A stretch of 64,000 nucleotides of DNA from JBJXFE01 sp046153875 (GCA_046153875.1 JBJXFE010000058.1:1-64000); one strand, 5' to 3'. Numbered from the stretch's first letter, positions 53,931 through 63,285 are shown. Translations and numbers: made by a program. Notes: a model not told the origin generated them from the sequence alone.

Positions 53931-54716
53931 ATGTGGTCCCCGGATGAACTCGCCGAAGCCGCGGCCAACGCGCTCGAATCGCGGGTCCGCGCGCTGTGTG
54001 AGGAACAGGCCGTGCGGGGGATCGACGCCTGTTCCGAGGTCGAGCTCCAGACGATCCTCCGGCGTGGCTACGAGGCCGCGGGGTATGGCGTGATCGCCGA
54101 GCAGCCCTACCCGGGCGAGCCGGAACGCCGGCCGAACAAGCCCGAACGCGAACGGTGCGACATCGTCCTCACGCCCCGTCCCGGGCAGGTCCTGATCGAT
54201 CCGGTCCTCGAACTGAGGGAGCAGGACAAGGCACTGGGAACGCTCTTCGAGCCGTTCGCGGCCGATGGTCCTGCGCCCGCCCCGGAGGCGTGCGCGATCG
54301 AAGACGCGCACTGGCTTGAGGTGAAGACCGTCGGGCAGTTCACGTACACCCGCGGCGTTCCCGGTCCGAACCGCGCGTATTCCTCCGAGCTCGTGGCGGG
54401 CCCGGCGGCGGACGCCGTCAAGCTGGAGTGGGACCGGTTCATCGCCTGGGCGGGCGTGCTGGTAGTCGTGTTCACCGAAGACGAGACGACGGCGCGCCAC
54501 GACCTGGGCGTGCTCATGCACCGCCTGCTGGACCGCGAGCTTCCGGTGCTCTCGCCCGCGATCCGGTGCGGGAGGATTCCCGACTTCATCGGCAACCGGG
54601 TGTGCGCGGCCGCGCTGATCCCGGTGAGCAAGCCGCCGCCGCTCAACCCGCGACCGGCGCCGGACCGGGACGAGGGCGGGGAATCGGCGGTGGATGAGCC
54701 ACCGGGACGGGGGTAG
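53931..54716 (+). CDS. Uncharacterised protein with a PD-(D/E)XK-like motif
   Basis: 261 aa. The region RCDIVLTPRPG, then AHWLEVKTVGQFTYTRG about 50 residues later, matches the D...(E)xK spacing of PD-(D/E)XK nucleases. The N-terminal helix pair (ALESRVRALCEEQAVRGIDA) and later RFIAWAGVLVVVFTEDE fit an alpha/beta core. No DNA-binding domain is seen. The last 74 bp overlap the 3' end of lpxB on the other strand. The nuclease assignment is tentative. Confidence 0.55.
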   Translation: MWSPDELAEAAANALESRVRALCEEQAVRGIDACSEVELQTILRRGYEAAGYGVIAEQPYPGEPERRPNKPERERCDIVLTPRPGQVLIDPVLELREQDKALGTLFEPFAADGPAPAPEACAIEDAHWLEVKTVGQFTYTRGVPGPNRAYSSELVAGPAADAVKLEWDRFIAWAGVLVVVFTEDETTARHDLGVLMHRLLDRELPVLSPAIRCGRIPDFIGNRVCAAALIPVSKPPPLNPRPAPDRDEGGESAVDEPPGRG

Positions 54717-55872
54717 GTTCCTGCCCGCGCAGGCCGGCGACCTCCTCGATGGCGTCCGCGGCGGACGCCGCGGCGTGCCGCCCCTGGAACATGGCGGCGA
54801 GCCGGCGGAACTCTTCGCGCTGCCGCTCGGCCAGCTCGGGCGACTCGATGAGCCCGCGTGCGGCCTGGACGATGCGATCGGGCCCTCCGAAGTGGGGGAT
54901 GAACTCGGGGACGACCTCTCGGTGGGCAAGCACGTTGGGCAGCGCGAAGAACTTCGTCGAGACGAGCCAGCGCGCCAGCAGGTAATAGAACAGCGGGCTC
55001 GACTTGTAGAACACGACCATCGGCTTGAGCTGGCGCGCGATCTGGAGCGTGACCGTGCCGCTGGCGACCAGCGCCAGGTCGCACCAGCGGATCACCGCGT
55101 CGGTATCGCCGCAGACCACGTCGAGGCCTTCCGGCCAGCCGCCGTGATCGGCGGCGATCGCGCGGATGCGATCGGCAACGGCGGGCTTGGTGGCGGCGAC
55201 GATCCCCGCAAGGCGCGGGTACTCGGCACGGAGGCTCGCGAAGCACGCCAGCAGCAGCGGCGTGTTCTTCTCGATCTCGCCGGGGCGCGACCCGGGCATG
55301 AGGGCGATGCGCGGCGAGCCCGTTCCGAACCCCGTGCCGCGCCGCCCCACGTCGGCGGAGTCCACCGGCGCGTCGTACAGCGGGTGCCCGATGAACCGCG
55401 CGCGCACGCCGCGCTTGTGGAAGAACCCCTCCTCGAACGGGAGCAGGCACAGGACCATGTCGGTGCGGCGTCGGAGCTTGTGGATCCGCCACCGACCCCA
55501 GGCCCAGATCTGCGGAGCGACGAGGTGGACGACCTTCGCGCCGCGCGCCTTGGCGAGGGCGCAGATCGGGAAGTTGGCGGCCGGCGAGTCCACGGGCACG
55601 TGGACCGTGACGGGGTTCGCGTCCAGCCAGCGTGCGATGCGGTCGTTGATGCGGGTGTGCTCGCGGATCTTCTGGTACCCCGGCAGGCCCATGACCGCGT
55701 CGTCGCCCGTGCGCTCGACGATCGTGGCGCCCGCCCGCTCCATCCCGGGTCCGCCCCAGGCGTGGATGGGCAGGGCGGGATGCCGGCGGCGCAGCTCCTC
55801 CACGACGGCGGCGGCGTGGTCGTCGCCGCTGGGCTCGAAGGCGGTGAAGAGGATGGAGGGGAGGGGTGTCAC
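54643..55872 (-). CDS. lpxB: Lipid-A-disaccharide synthase
   Basis: 409 aa from GTG 55872. The family start (ILFTAFEPSGDDHAAAVVEE) is followed by MGLPGYQKIREHTRIND, VHLVAPQIWAWGRWRIHKL, ARFIGHPLYDAPV, LMPGSRPGEIEKNTPLLLAC and LVASGTVTLQIARQLKPMVV. It joins UDP-diacylglucosamine and lipid X in lipid A synthesis, so the organism should make LPS. No other lpx genes are in the window. A Pro-rich tail at the C-terminus (PPPIPRPRPGPAPVAG) lies in the overlap with the neighbouring gene. Confidence 0.92.
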   Translation of the reverse strand: MTPLPSILFTAFEPSGDDHAAAVVEELRRRHPALPIHAWGGPGMERAGATIVERTGDDAVMGLPGYQKIREHTRINDRIARWLDANPVTVHVPVDSPAANFPICALAKARGAKVVHLVAPQIWAWGRWRIHKLRRRTDMVLCLLPFEEGFFHKRGVRARFIGHPLYDAPVDSADVGRRGTGFGTGSPRIALMPGSRPGEIEKNTPLLLACFASLRAEYPRLAGIVAATKPAVADRIRAIAADHGGWPEGLDVVCGDTDAVIRWCDLALVASGTVTLQIARQLKPMVVFYKSSPLFYYLLARWLVSTKFFALPNVLAHREVVPEFIPHFGGPDRIVQAARGLIESPELAERQREEFRRLAAMFQGRHAAASAADAIEEVAGLRGQEPTPVPVAHPPPIPRPRPGPAPVAG

Positions 55873-55993
55873 GGGCGGTGAGCGATGAGGGGGTGCGGCG
55901 CCTGATTGTTCTCGCGTCGTGGTCGTGGGGCGCTGGCGGTGGCGGGGCGGCTCGCCCCCTTCAGCGATCAGCATACGGCGCTCTCGGTGCGTG

Positions 55994-56644
55994 TCAGAAG
56001 CCCGCCGCGTCCAGCCACACCGATGGTCTGCGCCCGAGCGCCTGGGCGATGGAAACGAGCGACTCGACGCTGGGCAGGTGCGCGCCGCGCTCGATGGAGC
56101 TGAGCTGGCTGACGCTGACACCCGACGCCTCCGAGAGGTCGCGCAGGGTCCAGCCTTTCTCCGTGCGCGCCAGGCGCACCTGCCGCCCGAGCTCGCCGCG
56201 CAGCCGATCCTGCGGGCGCCGACCGAGGTCGTACGCATCGGCGGCCTGGGCCAGGGCCCGACGCAGCTCGGCCACGGAGAACGGCTTGGCGATGTAGTCG
56301 AAAACGTCCTGCTTGAACGTCTGGCGCATCGAGTCCAGCGACGGATAACCGGTCACGACGATGACGCAGAGCCGGGGCCAGCGCCGGCGGATTTCCGCGA
56401 GGACCTCTTCGCCGCTGTGCCGCCCCATCTTCATGTCGAGGAGGATGACGTCCGGCGGGTGGGCGTCCACCGCGGCGTAGAGCGTGTCGGGCGTTTCGAC
56501 GACGCGCGCGTCGTGCCCGTCGCTCTCCAGGACCGCCCGGATGTACTGTCGGAAGTCCGCGTCGTCGTCGAGGCAGAGCACCGACAGCGGCGGCGCGGGA
56601 GGGAGAGGAGGAGCGGGCTCGGCTGCGGGTGACGGGTCGGACAT
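55994..56644 (-). CDS. Response regulator with XRE-type HTH output
   Basis: 216 aa. The receiver domain (about residues 18-135) has the acidic pair in LCLDDDADFRQYI, the phosphoacceptor aspartate in VILLDMKMGRHSGEE, threonine in VIVVTGYPS and lysine in YIAKPFSVAELRR. The output domain (LRDLSEASGVSVSQLSSIER, LPSVESLVSIAQALG) is a Cro/CI (XRE) HTH, not the usual Fis, OmpR or NarL type. It is preceded by the sensor kinase gene by 4 bp, so the two form one two-component system. Confidence 0.9.
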   Translation of the reverse strand: MSDPSPAAEPAPPLPPAPPLSVLCLDDDADFRQYIRAVLESDGHDARVVETPDTLYAAVDAHPPDVILLDMKMGRHSGEEVLAEIRRRWPRLCVIVVTGYPSLDSMRQTFKQDVFDYIAKPFSVAELRRALAQAADAYDLGRRPQDRLRGELGRQVRLARTEKGWTLRDLSEASGVSVSQLSSIERGAHLPSVESLVSIAQALGRRPSVWLDAAGF

Positions 56645-56648
56645 GGTG

Positions 56649-58250
56649 CTACGCCGGTCCGGGCGCGGCCTCGGCCGCGGGCTCGGGCGCAGCATACGGG
56701 GCGGCCGCGGCGGGCACGACGACCTCGAACACCGCCCCGGGCGGCTCCTCACGGTTGCGGGCGAGGATCAGCCCGCCGTGCTCCCGCACGATCCCCTCGG
56801 CGACCGCCAGCCCGAGCCCCGTGCCGTGCGAGTCCAGGCGCGTGCTGGCGAACGGCTCGAACAGCCGACCGAGCTGGTCCGGGTCGATCCCGGGGCCGTC
56901 GTCCGTCACCGTGATCGAGGCCCAGCGGCGGCCTTCGCGCTCGCTCGTGTCGCCCTGCACGGCGACTCGCCCGCCGGCGCGCGCGGACGAACGGACAGCG
57001 TCCGCGGCGTTGCGCAGGAGGTTGACAAAGACCTGGATCATGCGGTCGCCGTCGCACTCGGCGACGACGGATTCGCTCACGCCGTTGACGAACTCGACAC
57101 CCTTCGCGTCGCGGTCGAGGCGGACAAGCGTGAGCGCTTCGTCGATCACGGCGCGCAGCGCCGTCGGCTTCGCCCGCGAAGGCCGGACCCGCGCGAAGTC
57201 CAGCAGGCTCTCGCCGAGGCGCTCCAGGCGCTGGACGACCCGCAGCATCAGGGCGGCCTGCGCGGGCGGGACGCCGTCGGCGGGCCGGTCGTTGAGCTTC
57301 TCGACGAGCCCCTTGAGCACGGTGAGCGGGGTGTTGAGCTCGTGGGCAATCCCGGCCGACATCATCCCCAGGCTCGCCAGGCGGTCCGCGTCGGCGAGGT
57401 TCCGCCGGGCCGCCTCCAGGAGGTGGTTCTTGCGTTTGAGGTCCGTGGCGACGCGCTCCAGCTCGGCGAGCGCGTCGGCCAGGGCCCGCTCGTGCGCCCG
57501 GAGGGCGGTGATCGACTCGTTGCGCGAGCGCATGATCTCGCCGAGTTCGTCCGAGGGAATCTCCGACTCGGGCACGATCTCGCGCTCGGTCCGCCCCTGC
57601 TGGAGCGCCAGGTCCGCGTCGCGCATCCGGCGGATCGGGCCGTAGACGTTCTGCGGCAGGACGAACAGCTCCAGGGCGGCCGCGACCAGCCCGTACACCG
57701 CCAGCAGCGTCGCGGCGACGAGCCAGTAGAGCTTGACGACGGCGGCCCGTGCCTCGGGGATTCTCACCGTGGCCGACCAGAACCGCTCGCCGCCCGTGTC
57801 CGCAGGCACGAACGCGACAGCGCAGGCCTCGTCCGCGCGGACGAACGCGGACACCGGCCGGCCCGGGTTCGCGCGCGCCTGCGCCGCCACCGCCGGGGTG
57901 AGCCCGAGCGACGACGCGTCGCCGACGCGCACCACGGAGGTCTGCCCCAGGGCGTCGATCAGCCCCGGGTCGGCGGCGGCGGTTCCGCTCCGCGTCGCCG
58001 TCGCGAGAACCATCGTCAGCGCCAGCCGGGCCCCGCTCAGCTCCGACTGCTCCACGACCCCGGCGATCGCCGGGCGCAGCGCGATGAGCAGGATCGCGGC
58101 CAGCCCGAGCGAGAAACTCGTGTGCAGCACCATGAGCTTCTTGCGGACGCTCATCGATCCGAGAAACCCGCCGGGGCGAGCGGGGCGCAGGCGGTGGTAC
58201 GGAACCCGGGGGTGCCGCGCCGGTTCGGGGTTGGAAAGGGGGTCGTTCAT
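56649..58250 (-). CDS. Sensor histidine kinase
   Basis: 533 aa with an N-terminal membrane helix (MVLHTSFSLGLAAILLIALR), a periplasmic domain of about 120 residues, a second helix (LYWLVAATLLAVYGLVAAAL) and a HAMP-like region. The H-box is GIAHELNTPLTVLKGLVEK. The ATPase domain shows QVFVNLLRNAADAV (N-box), VTDDGPGIDPDQ (G1) and GTGLGLAVAEGIVREHGG (G2), so the kinase should be active. The signal is unknown. It is divergent from rsmB across 24 bp, with promoter-like hexamers for both. Confidence 0.9.
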   Translation of the reverse strand: MNDPLSNPEPARHPRVPYHRLRPARPGGFLGSMSVRKKLMVLHTSFSLGLAAILLIALRPAIAGVVEQSELSGARLALTMVLATATRSGTAAADPGLIDALGQTSVVRVGDASSLGLTPAVAAQARANPGRPVSAFVRADEACAVAFVPADTGGERFWSATVRIPEARAAVVKLYWLVAATLLAVYGLVAAALELFVLPQNVYGPIRRMRDADLALQQGRTEREIVPESEIPSDELGEIMRSRNESITALRAHERALADALAELERVATDLKRKNHLLEAARRNLADADRLASLGMMSAGIAHELNTPLTVLKGLVEKLNDRPADGVPPAQAALMLRVVQRLERLGESLLDFARVRPSRAKPTALRAVIDEALTLVRLDRDAKGVEFVNGVSESVVAECDGDRMIQVFVNLLRNAADAVRSSARAGGRVAVQGDTSEREGRRWASITVTDDGPGIDPDQLGRLFEPFASTRLDSHGTGLGLAVAEGIVREHGGLILARNREEPPGAVFEVVVPAAAAPYAAPEPAAEAAPGPA

Positions 58251-58262
58251 CGGGGCGGGTCG

Positions 58263-58268
58263 TACACT
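58263..58268 (+). promoter_or_regulatory. -10-like element TACACT, leaderless start
   Basis: TACACT lies six bases before the GTG at 58275 and sets that start. Confidence 0.5.
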
Positions 58269-58274
58269 GACCGC

Positions 58275-59654
58275 GTGACACGGGCCGGTTCATCGTTCGG
58301 GAGGATTCGCGTCGCGGCAAGCGACCCCGCCGACGGGAACTCCGCGCGCGAAACCGCGAGCCGCGCCCTCGCCGGGCAGGCCGCCCGGTTCCCCGACCTT
58401 GACCTGAGGCGGCTGGACACCCCCGGTCTGGATCAGCGGGACGCGGCGCTGGCGCACGCGATCTGCGACGCGGTCCTTCGGCGGTGGGTGACTCTTGAGT
58501 TCCTGCTCGACACCCGGCTGGACAAGCCGATGAAGACGCTCGAGCCGGCGCTGCGCGCCGTGCTGCTGGGCGGGGCGGCGCAGGTGCTCCTGCTGGACCG
58601 AATCCCCGACCACGCCGCGATCAACGAGTCCGTCGAGCTGGCCAAGAAGCTGGTCCGACCCGGCGCCGCCGGCCTGACGAACGCGGTTCTGCGGGGAATC
58701 GTGCGGCTCCGCGGCGGCCCTCGGGAGCGCTGGACCGACCGGCGCGACGAGATTCCCCTGTCCGACGGGCGCGCCCTGGGGCTGACCGAAGCGGTGTTCC
58801 CGGAGCGCGACGCCACGCGCTGGTCGGCCGCGACCGGGCACCCGCTGTGGCTCATCGAGCGGTGGCGCGAGCGGATGGACGGCGCGCGAGTCCGCGACCT
58901 GGCGGCCCACGGGGTGGCGGCGGCGCCGGTGATCCTGAACACGTCCGTGTTCCGCGGCGACCCGATCCTGTCGTCGGTCCCGCACTCGTGCGAGGGCTTC
59001 CGCGTGTTCACGGGCGACGGGGGTGAACTGGTCGGGCTGCTCGGTTCGCGGCGCGACCTGTGGGTGCAGGACCCCGCGTCGGCGGCGGCGGTCCTGGAAG
59101 CGGCCCGGGTCGTCGGTTCGCCGCGTCTCATCGCGGACGTGTGCGCGGGCAAGGGGACGAAGACCCGCCAGCTTTTCCACGCCTTTCCCCGATCCGGGAT
59201 CGTCGCCACGGACACCGACGACGACCGGCGGGCCACCCTCGCGGGGGTGTTCCGCGACGAGGCGCGCGTGGAGGTGGTGCCGCCCGCCGCGGCCGCGGAA
59301 CGGTGCCGGGGCGGCGCCGACCTGGTGCTGCTGGACGTGCCGTGCTCGAACACGGGGGTGCTGGCGCGGCGCACCGAGGCGAAGTACCGGGTGAGCGAAC
59401 GCTCGATCGCGCAGCTCGCCGACCTCCAGCGCCGGATCATCGCCGACGCGGTGCCCCTGCTCGCACCCGCGGGCTTCCTGGTGTACTCGACGTGCAGCCT
59501 GGAGCCCGAAGAGAACGCGCTGCAGGTGGACCGTGCGGCCCGGGAGCACGGCCTGACACCCGTGACGATGACCACCGGCGAGCCGTCCGGCCTGCCGGGC
59601 GGCGACCCCGCGGGGTACAACGACGGGTCGTTCTGCGCGATCCTGCGTCGCTGA
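58275..59654 (+). CDS. rsmB: 16S rRNA (cytosine-C5) methyltransferase RsmB/Sun
   Basis: 459 aa from GTG 58275. The N-terminal NusB-like domain (LEPALRAVLLGGAAQVLLLD, RIPDHAAINESVELAKKLVR) is followed by the methyltransferase domain with SAM motif ADVCAGKGTKTRQLFHAF and catalytic motifs LVLLDVPCSNTGVL and VYSTCSLEPEENALQV, both cysteines present. It methylates C967 of 16S rRNA. The longer open frame from 56484 is shadow. Confidence 0.92.
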   Translation: MTRAGSSFGRIRVAASDPADGNSARETASRALAGQAARFPDLDLRRLDTPGLDQRDAALAHAICDAVLRRWVTLEFLLDTRLDKPMKTLEPALRAVLLGGAAQVLLLDRIPDHAAINESVELAKKLVRPGAAGLTNAVLRGIVRLRGGPRERWTDRRDEIPLSDGRALGLTEAVFPERDATRWSAATGHPLWLIERWRERMDGARVRDLAAHGVAAAPVILNTSVFRGDPILSSVPHSCEGFRVFTGDGGELVGLLGSRRDLWVQDPASAAAVLEAARVVGSPRLIADVCAGKGTKTRQLFHAFPRSGIVATDTDDDRRATLAGVFRDEARVEVVPPAAAAERCRGGADLVLLDVPCSNTGVLARRTEAKYRVSERSIAQLADLQRRIIADAVPLLAPAGFLVYSTCSLEPEENALQVDRAAREHGLTPVTMTTGEPSGLPGGDPAGYNDGSFCAILRR

Positions 59655-59776
59655 CCGTCTCGCGCGAAACAGTGGAGACGACGGGGAGGGGGTGAGCCGT
59701 CGCGTGTAGGCCCTGCCCGGGGCAGGGGGGTACACTCTGGGCCGCCGCGCGCCGATGTCGTGGGCGGGAGGCGACG

Positions 59777-60265
59777 ATGTTGACCGCACCGCCGAGATCG
59801 TTGATGAACCTGCTGGACATCCTGGCCCCCGAGTGCATCAAGGCGCCGCTCGTCTCCCGCGACAAGCGCGGGGTGATCGAGGAACTGGTGGACGTGCTCG
59901 CGGCCGCGGGGCGCGTGACCGATGCGCCGTCGCTCAAGGACGCGGTGTGGACGCGCGAGATGACGCGGACCACCGGGATCGGGCACGGACTGGCCATCCC
60001 GCACGGGAAGAGCGCGGGCATGCCGTCCCTGGCCATGGCGATCGGCCGCCCCGCGTCGCCGATGGACTTCCAGGCGATCGACGGTCAGCCGGTCCGGCTG
60101 ATCGTGCTGCTGGCGAGCCCGCCGGACCGCACGAGCGACCACATCCAGGCGCTCGCCCGCATCAGCCGCCTGATGACGATGGACGCGTTCCGCGAGCGGA
60201 TCTACTCCGCCGCGTCGGGCGCGGACATCTATGCGCTGCTCAAGTCGCAGGAGACCGGCGGCTGA
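59777..60265 (+). CDS. PTS IIA (PtsN-like) protein
   Basis: 162 aa. Start 59777 has a GGGAGG site five to six bases upstream; an internal ATG at 59804 (MNLLDILAPECI) is the usual PtsN start. The active histidine is in GHGLAIPHGKSAGMPSLAMA, within the fructose/PtsN IIA family. MDFQAIDGQPVRLIVLLASP is also typical. No EI, HPr or IIB/IIC genes are nearby, so it is an orphan and probably regulatory rather than sugar-transporting. It is followed by isoprenoid genes. Confidence 0.85.
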   Translation: MLTAPPRSLMNLLDILAPECIKAPLVSRDKRGVIEELVDVLAAAGRVTDAPSLKDAVWTREMTRTTGIGHGLAIPHGKSAGMPSLAMAIGRPASPMDFQAIDGQPVRLIVLLASPPDRTSDHIQALARISRLMTMDAFRERIYSAASGADIYALLKSQETGG

Positions 60266-60301
60266 GCGCCGACGCCGACCCGGCCCCGATGGAACCGCGT
60301 C

Positions 60302-61210
60302 ATGCCCTCCCGGGTCGATCCCTTCGCGTGCGTGCCCGCGATCGATCGGCGGCTGGATGAACTCACGCGCGACCGCCCGGAACCCGAGCCGCTGCGCGAG
60401 GCCGTCCGGTACGCGCTGCTGGGCGGGGGGAAGCGCGTCCGCCCGGCGCTGGCGTGGCACGCGTGCGTGGCCGTCGGAGGAGCGGGTGAGTGCAGCCTGA
60501 CGGCGGGCGCGGCGGTGGAACTGGTCCACGCCTTCAGCCTCGTTCACGATGACCTTCCCGCCCTGGACAACGACGACCTGCGGCGCGGCCGGCCGACGCT
60601 CCACGTCCACGCGGGCGAGGCGATGGCGATCCTCGCGGGGGACGCGATGCTGTCGATGGCGTTCCGCGTGCTGGTGGAGCCGGAGGCGGGGTCGGCGACG
60701 GACGACGGGGCGCGCGCCGCGGCCCTGGTGCGCGAGCTTTCGGAGGCGACCGCGGCGATGATCGCCGGTCAGGTCGAGGACACGCTGGGCGAGCCCGCCG
60801 GCGTCGGCCCGTCGAGCCGCACGCGGCTCGACGCGATCCATCGCAACAAGACCGGCGCGCTGATCCGGGCCGCGTGCCGGATGGGCGCGATGAGCGCGCC
60901 CGCCGAGGGTTCGGCGCAGCGCGAAGCCCGGCTCCACGCGATCACGCGCTACGCCGAGGCCGCGGGGCTGATGTTCCAGGTCGTGGATGATCTGCTGGAC
61001 GTCGAGCGCACCAGCGAACAGGCGGGCAAGCGGACCCGTAAGGACGCCGACGCCGGGAAGCTGACGTACCCCGGCGTGATCGGCGTCGAGGGATCTCGGC
61101 GCGAAGTTGCGCGGCTCCGGGGGGATGCGATGGAGGCGCTGTCGGGGATGGGGCGCGAGGCGGACGGGCTGCGTGAAACGTGCACGGCTCTCGCGGGGCG
61201 TGATCGGTAG
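60302..61210 (+). CDS. Polyprenyl (farnesyl/geranylgeranyl) diphosphate synthase
   Basis: 302 aa. The first aspartate-rich motif is in HAFSLVHDDLPALDNDDLRR (DDxxxxD form) and the second in LMFQVVDDLLDVERTSEQAG; LRYALLGGGKRVRPAL is the entry motif. The residues before the first motif (Phe and Ser) fit C15-C20 products. It condenses IPP with allylic diphosphates and is followed 86 bp later by dxs, the first MEP-pathway enzyme, a common pairing. Confidence 0.9.
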   Translation: MPSRVDPFACVPAIDRRLDELTRDRPEPEPLREAVRYALLGGGKRVRPALAWHACVAVGGAGECSLTAGAAVELVHAFSLVHDDLPALDNDDLRRGRPTLHVHAGEAMAILAGDAMLSMAFRVLVEPEAGSATDDGARAAALVRELSEATAAMIAGQVEDTLGEPAGVGPSSRTRLDAIHRNKTGALIRAACRMGAMSAPAEGSAQREARLHAITRYAEAAGLMFQVVDDLLDVERTSEQAGKRTRKDADAGKLTYPGVIGVEGSRREVARLRGDAMEALSGMGREADGLRETCTALAGRDR

Positions 61211-61296
61211 GACTACGCTTGTTTCAGAAGGCGTTGAAAACTGACCGGCGATGACTCGCCCTCGGGGGCCGTCGGACATCCCGGGATACCCGCACG

Positions 61297-63285
61297 ATGA
61301 GTCTTCTCTCCACGATCCAGAGCCCCGCGGACCTGAAGAAGCTCCCCGTCGAGCGGCTGCCGGAGCTGGCCGCGGACATCCGCCGCGCGATCGTCGAGGG
61401 GGTTTCACGCGCGGGCGGGCACCTCGCCCCGAACCTGGGCGTCGTCGAGCTCACGATCGCGCTCCACTACGTCTTCGATTTCTCGTGGGACCGGCTGCTC
61501 TTCGACGTCGGGCACCAGTGCTATCCGCACAAGCTGCTGACCGGTCGGCAGGCGCTGCTGCCGAAGCTGCGCACGCGCGACGGCATGGCCGGCTTCCCGG
61601 AGCCGCGCGAGTCGGCGTATGACCTGTTCGCCGTCGGGCACGCCGGCACGGGCATCAGCACGGCGGTGGGCATGGCCCGGGGCGACCGGCTCGCGGGCGA
61701 GGGGTTCGACGCGAAAGTCAACCCGAAGGGCCGGCGGGTCGCGACGCTGATCGGCGACGCCTCGATCGTCAACGGCGTGGCGATGGAGGGGCTGAACAAC
61801 GCGGGCACGCTCGGGCGGCAGTTCCTCGTGGTGCTCAACGACAACGGGATGTCGATCGCCAGGCCGCAAGGGGCGCTGGCCCAGTACTTCGACCGGCTGC
61901 GCCTCTCGCACCTCTACGCGGACCTGAAGAAGTCGGCCAAGCGCGTGCTGAACCGGCTGCCCGGCGGGTCGCTGCTGCACGAGGCGTACCACAAGGCCGG
62001 GGAGGCGACCAAGGCGATGATCGCCGAGGGGGCGTGGTTCGAGCATTTCGGGCTCGTGACCGTCGGTCCGATCGACGGGCACGACCTGCCCACGCTGATC
62101 GAGTTCCTGGCCGAGGCCCGCGAGTTTGACCGACCGATGGTCCTGCACGTCAAGACCGTCAAGGGCAAGGGCTATGAGTTCACCGAGAAGGACTCGGTGA
62201 AGTTCCACTCGCCGGGCGCGTTCCGGCTCGAGGCCCAGGGCTGCCGCGTCGAGGTGAAGAGCGAGGGGCGCTCCTTCACCGCCGCGTTCGGCGACGCGAT
62301 GACCGACCTGATGCAGCGCGACCCCAAGGTCGTCGCCTGCACCGCGGCGATGCCCGACGGCACGGGGCTGACGAAGCTGCTGGCCCAGTTCCCCGACCGG
62401 GCATGGGATACGGGGATCTGCGAGAGCCACGCGCTGGACATGATGGCGGGCCTGGCCAAGACCGGGTTCAAGCCGTTCTTCGCGGTCTACTCCACCTTCC
62501 TCCAGCGTGCCTTCGACCAGGCGTTCCAGGAGGTCGCGCTCCAGGGATTGCCCGTCCGCCTCTGCCTCGACCGGGCCGGGCTCGTCGGCGGCGACGGTGC
62601 GGTGCACCACGGGTTCTGCGACGTGGCCCTGCTGCGGACGCTGCCGGCCGCGTGCCTCATGGCCGCGATCGACGAGCCGACACTCCGGGCCGCTCTCGAG
62701 TTCATGCGCGGGTACGAGAACGGGCTGTCGGCGGTGCGCTACCCGCGGGACACGACGAGCACACGATTCGCGGCGTGCGCACCGTTCGAGCTCGGGCGGG
62801 CCGCGTGCCTGACGCCGGGCGTGACGGCCGCGGATTCGCCCGACGCGGCCGTGCTGGCGTTCGGGACGCCGGCGATCGCGGCGCTCGACGCGGCGAAGTC
62901 GCTCGCGGGCGAGTACCGCGTCGCGGTGTACGACGCACGCTTCGCCAAGCCGGTGGACGCGGCCCTGATCCGCGATCTGCTGACGGCCCGCGTGCCGATC
63001 GTCACCGTCGAGGACCACGGCGTCACCGGCGGGTTCGGCGCTGCGGTGCTCGAGGCCGCGGCGGAGATGGGGCTGGACGCGTCGCGCGTGGTGCGGGTCG
63101 GGCTTCCGGATTCGTGGGTGCTCCAGGATTCGCGGGCACGCCAACTGGCCGAGGTCGGCCTCGACGCGCCGGGGATCGCCCGGGCGATCCGCGCGGCCGT
63201 GGAGCGCGGCCCATCGCCGACGGTCATCGTCCGGATCGATACCGGCGCCGAGCACGCGATCAGCAGGAACGACGCGGGCCGGTGA
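61297..63285 (+). CDS. dxs: 1-deoxy-D-xylulose-5-phosphate synthase
   Basis: 662 aa. The thiamine diphosphate enzyme shows SRAGGHLAPNLGVVELTIAL, FDVGHQCYPHKLLTGR, the GDGAMTGG-equivalent GDASIVNGVAMEGLNNAG, and HVKTVKGKGYEFTEKD. The transketolase pyrimidine domain includes CLDRAGLVGGDGAVHHGF. It makes DXP from pyruvate and glyceraldehyde-3-phosphate for the MEP isoprenoid pathway. The histidine and glutamate positions seem intact. Confidence 0.93.
   Translation: MSLLSTIQSPADLKKLPVERLPELAADIRRAIVEGVSRAGGHLAPNLGVVELTIALHYVFDFSWDRLLFDVGHQCYPHKLLTGRQALLPKLRTRDGMAGFPEPRESAYDLFAVGHAGTGISTAVGMARGDRLAGEGFDAKVNPKGRRVATLIGDASIVNGVAMEGLNNAGTLGRQFLVVLNDNGMSIARPQGALAQYFDRLRLSHLYADLKKSAKRVLNRLPGGSLLHEAYHKAGEATKAMIAEGAWFEHFGLVTVGPIDGHDLPTLIEFLAEAREFDRPMVLHVKTVKGKGYEFTEKDSVKFHSPGAFRLEAQGCRVEVKSEGRSFTAAFGDAMTDLMQRDPKVVACTAAMPDGTGLTKLLAQFPDRAWDTGICESHALDMMAGLAKTGFKPFFAVYSTFLQRAFDQAFQEVALQGLPVRLCLDRAGLVGGDGAVHHGFCDVALLRTLPAACLMAAIDEPTLRAALEFMRGYENGLSAVRYPRDTTSTRFAACAPFELGRAACLTPGVTAADSPDAAVLAFGTPAIAALDAAKSLAGEYRVAVYDARFAKPVDAALIRDLLTARVPIVTVEDHGVTGGFGAAVLEAAAEMGLDASRVVRVGLPDSWVLQDSRARQLAEVGLDAPGIARAIRAAVERGPSPTVIVRIDTGAEHAISRNDAGR

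Noticed and set aside
56484..58274. N-terminal extension of the RsmB frame
   Set aside because: It is antisense to the histidine kinase gene, and a -10-like hexamer and GTG at 58275 set the start of rsmB.
58433..61408. 991-residue antisense frame over rsmB, PTS IIA and the prenyl synthase
   Set aside because: No recognisable motifs. The plus-strand genes have complete catalytic motifs.
61405..63255. Antisense frame within dxs
   Set aside because: Low-complexity Gly/Val/Arg composition. dxs motifs are intact on the plus strand.
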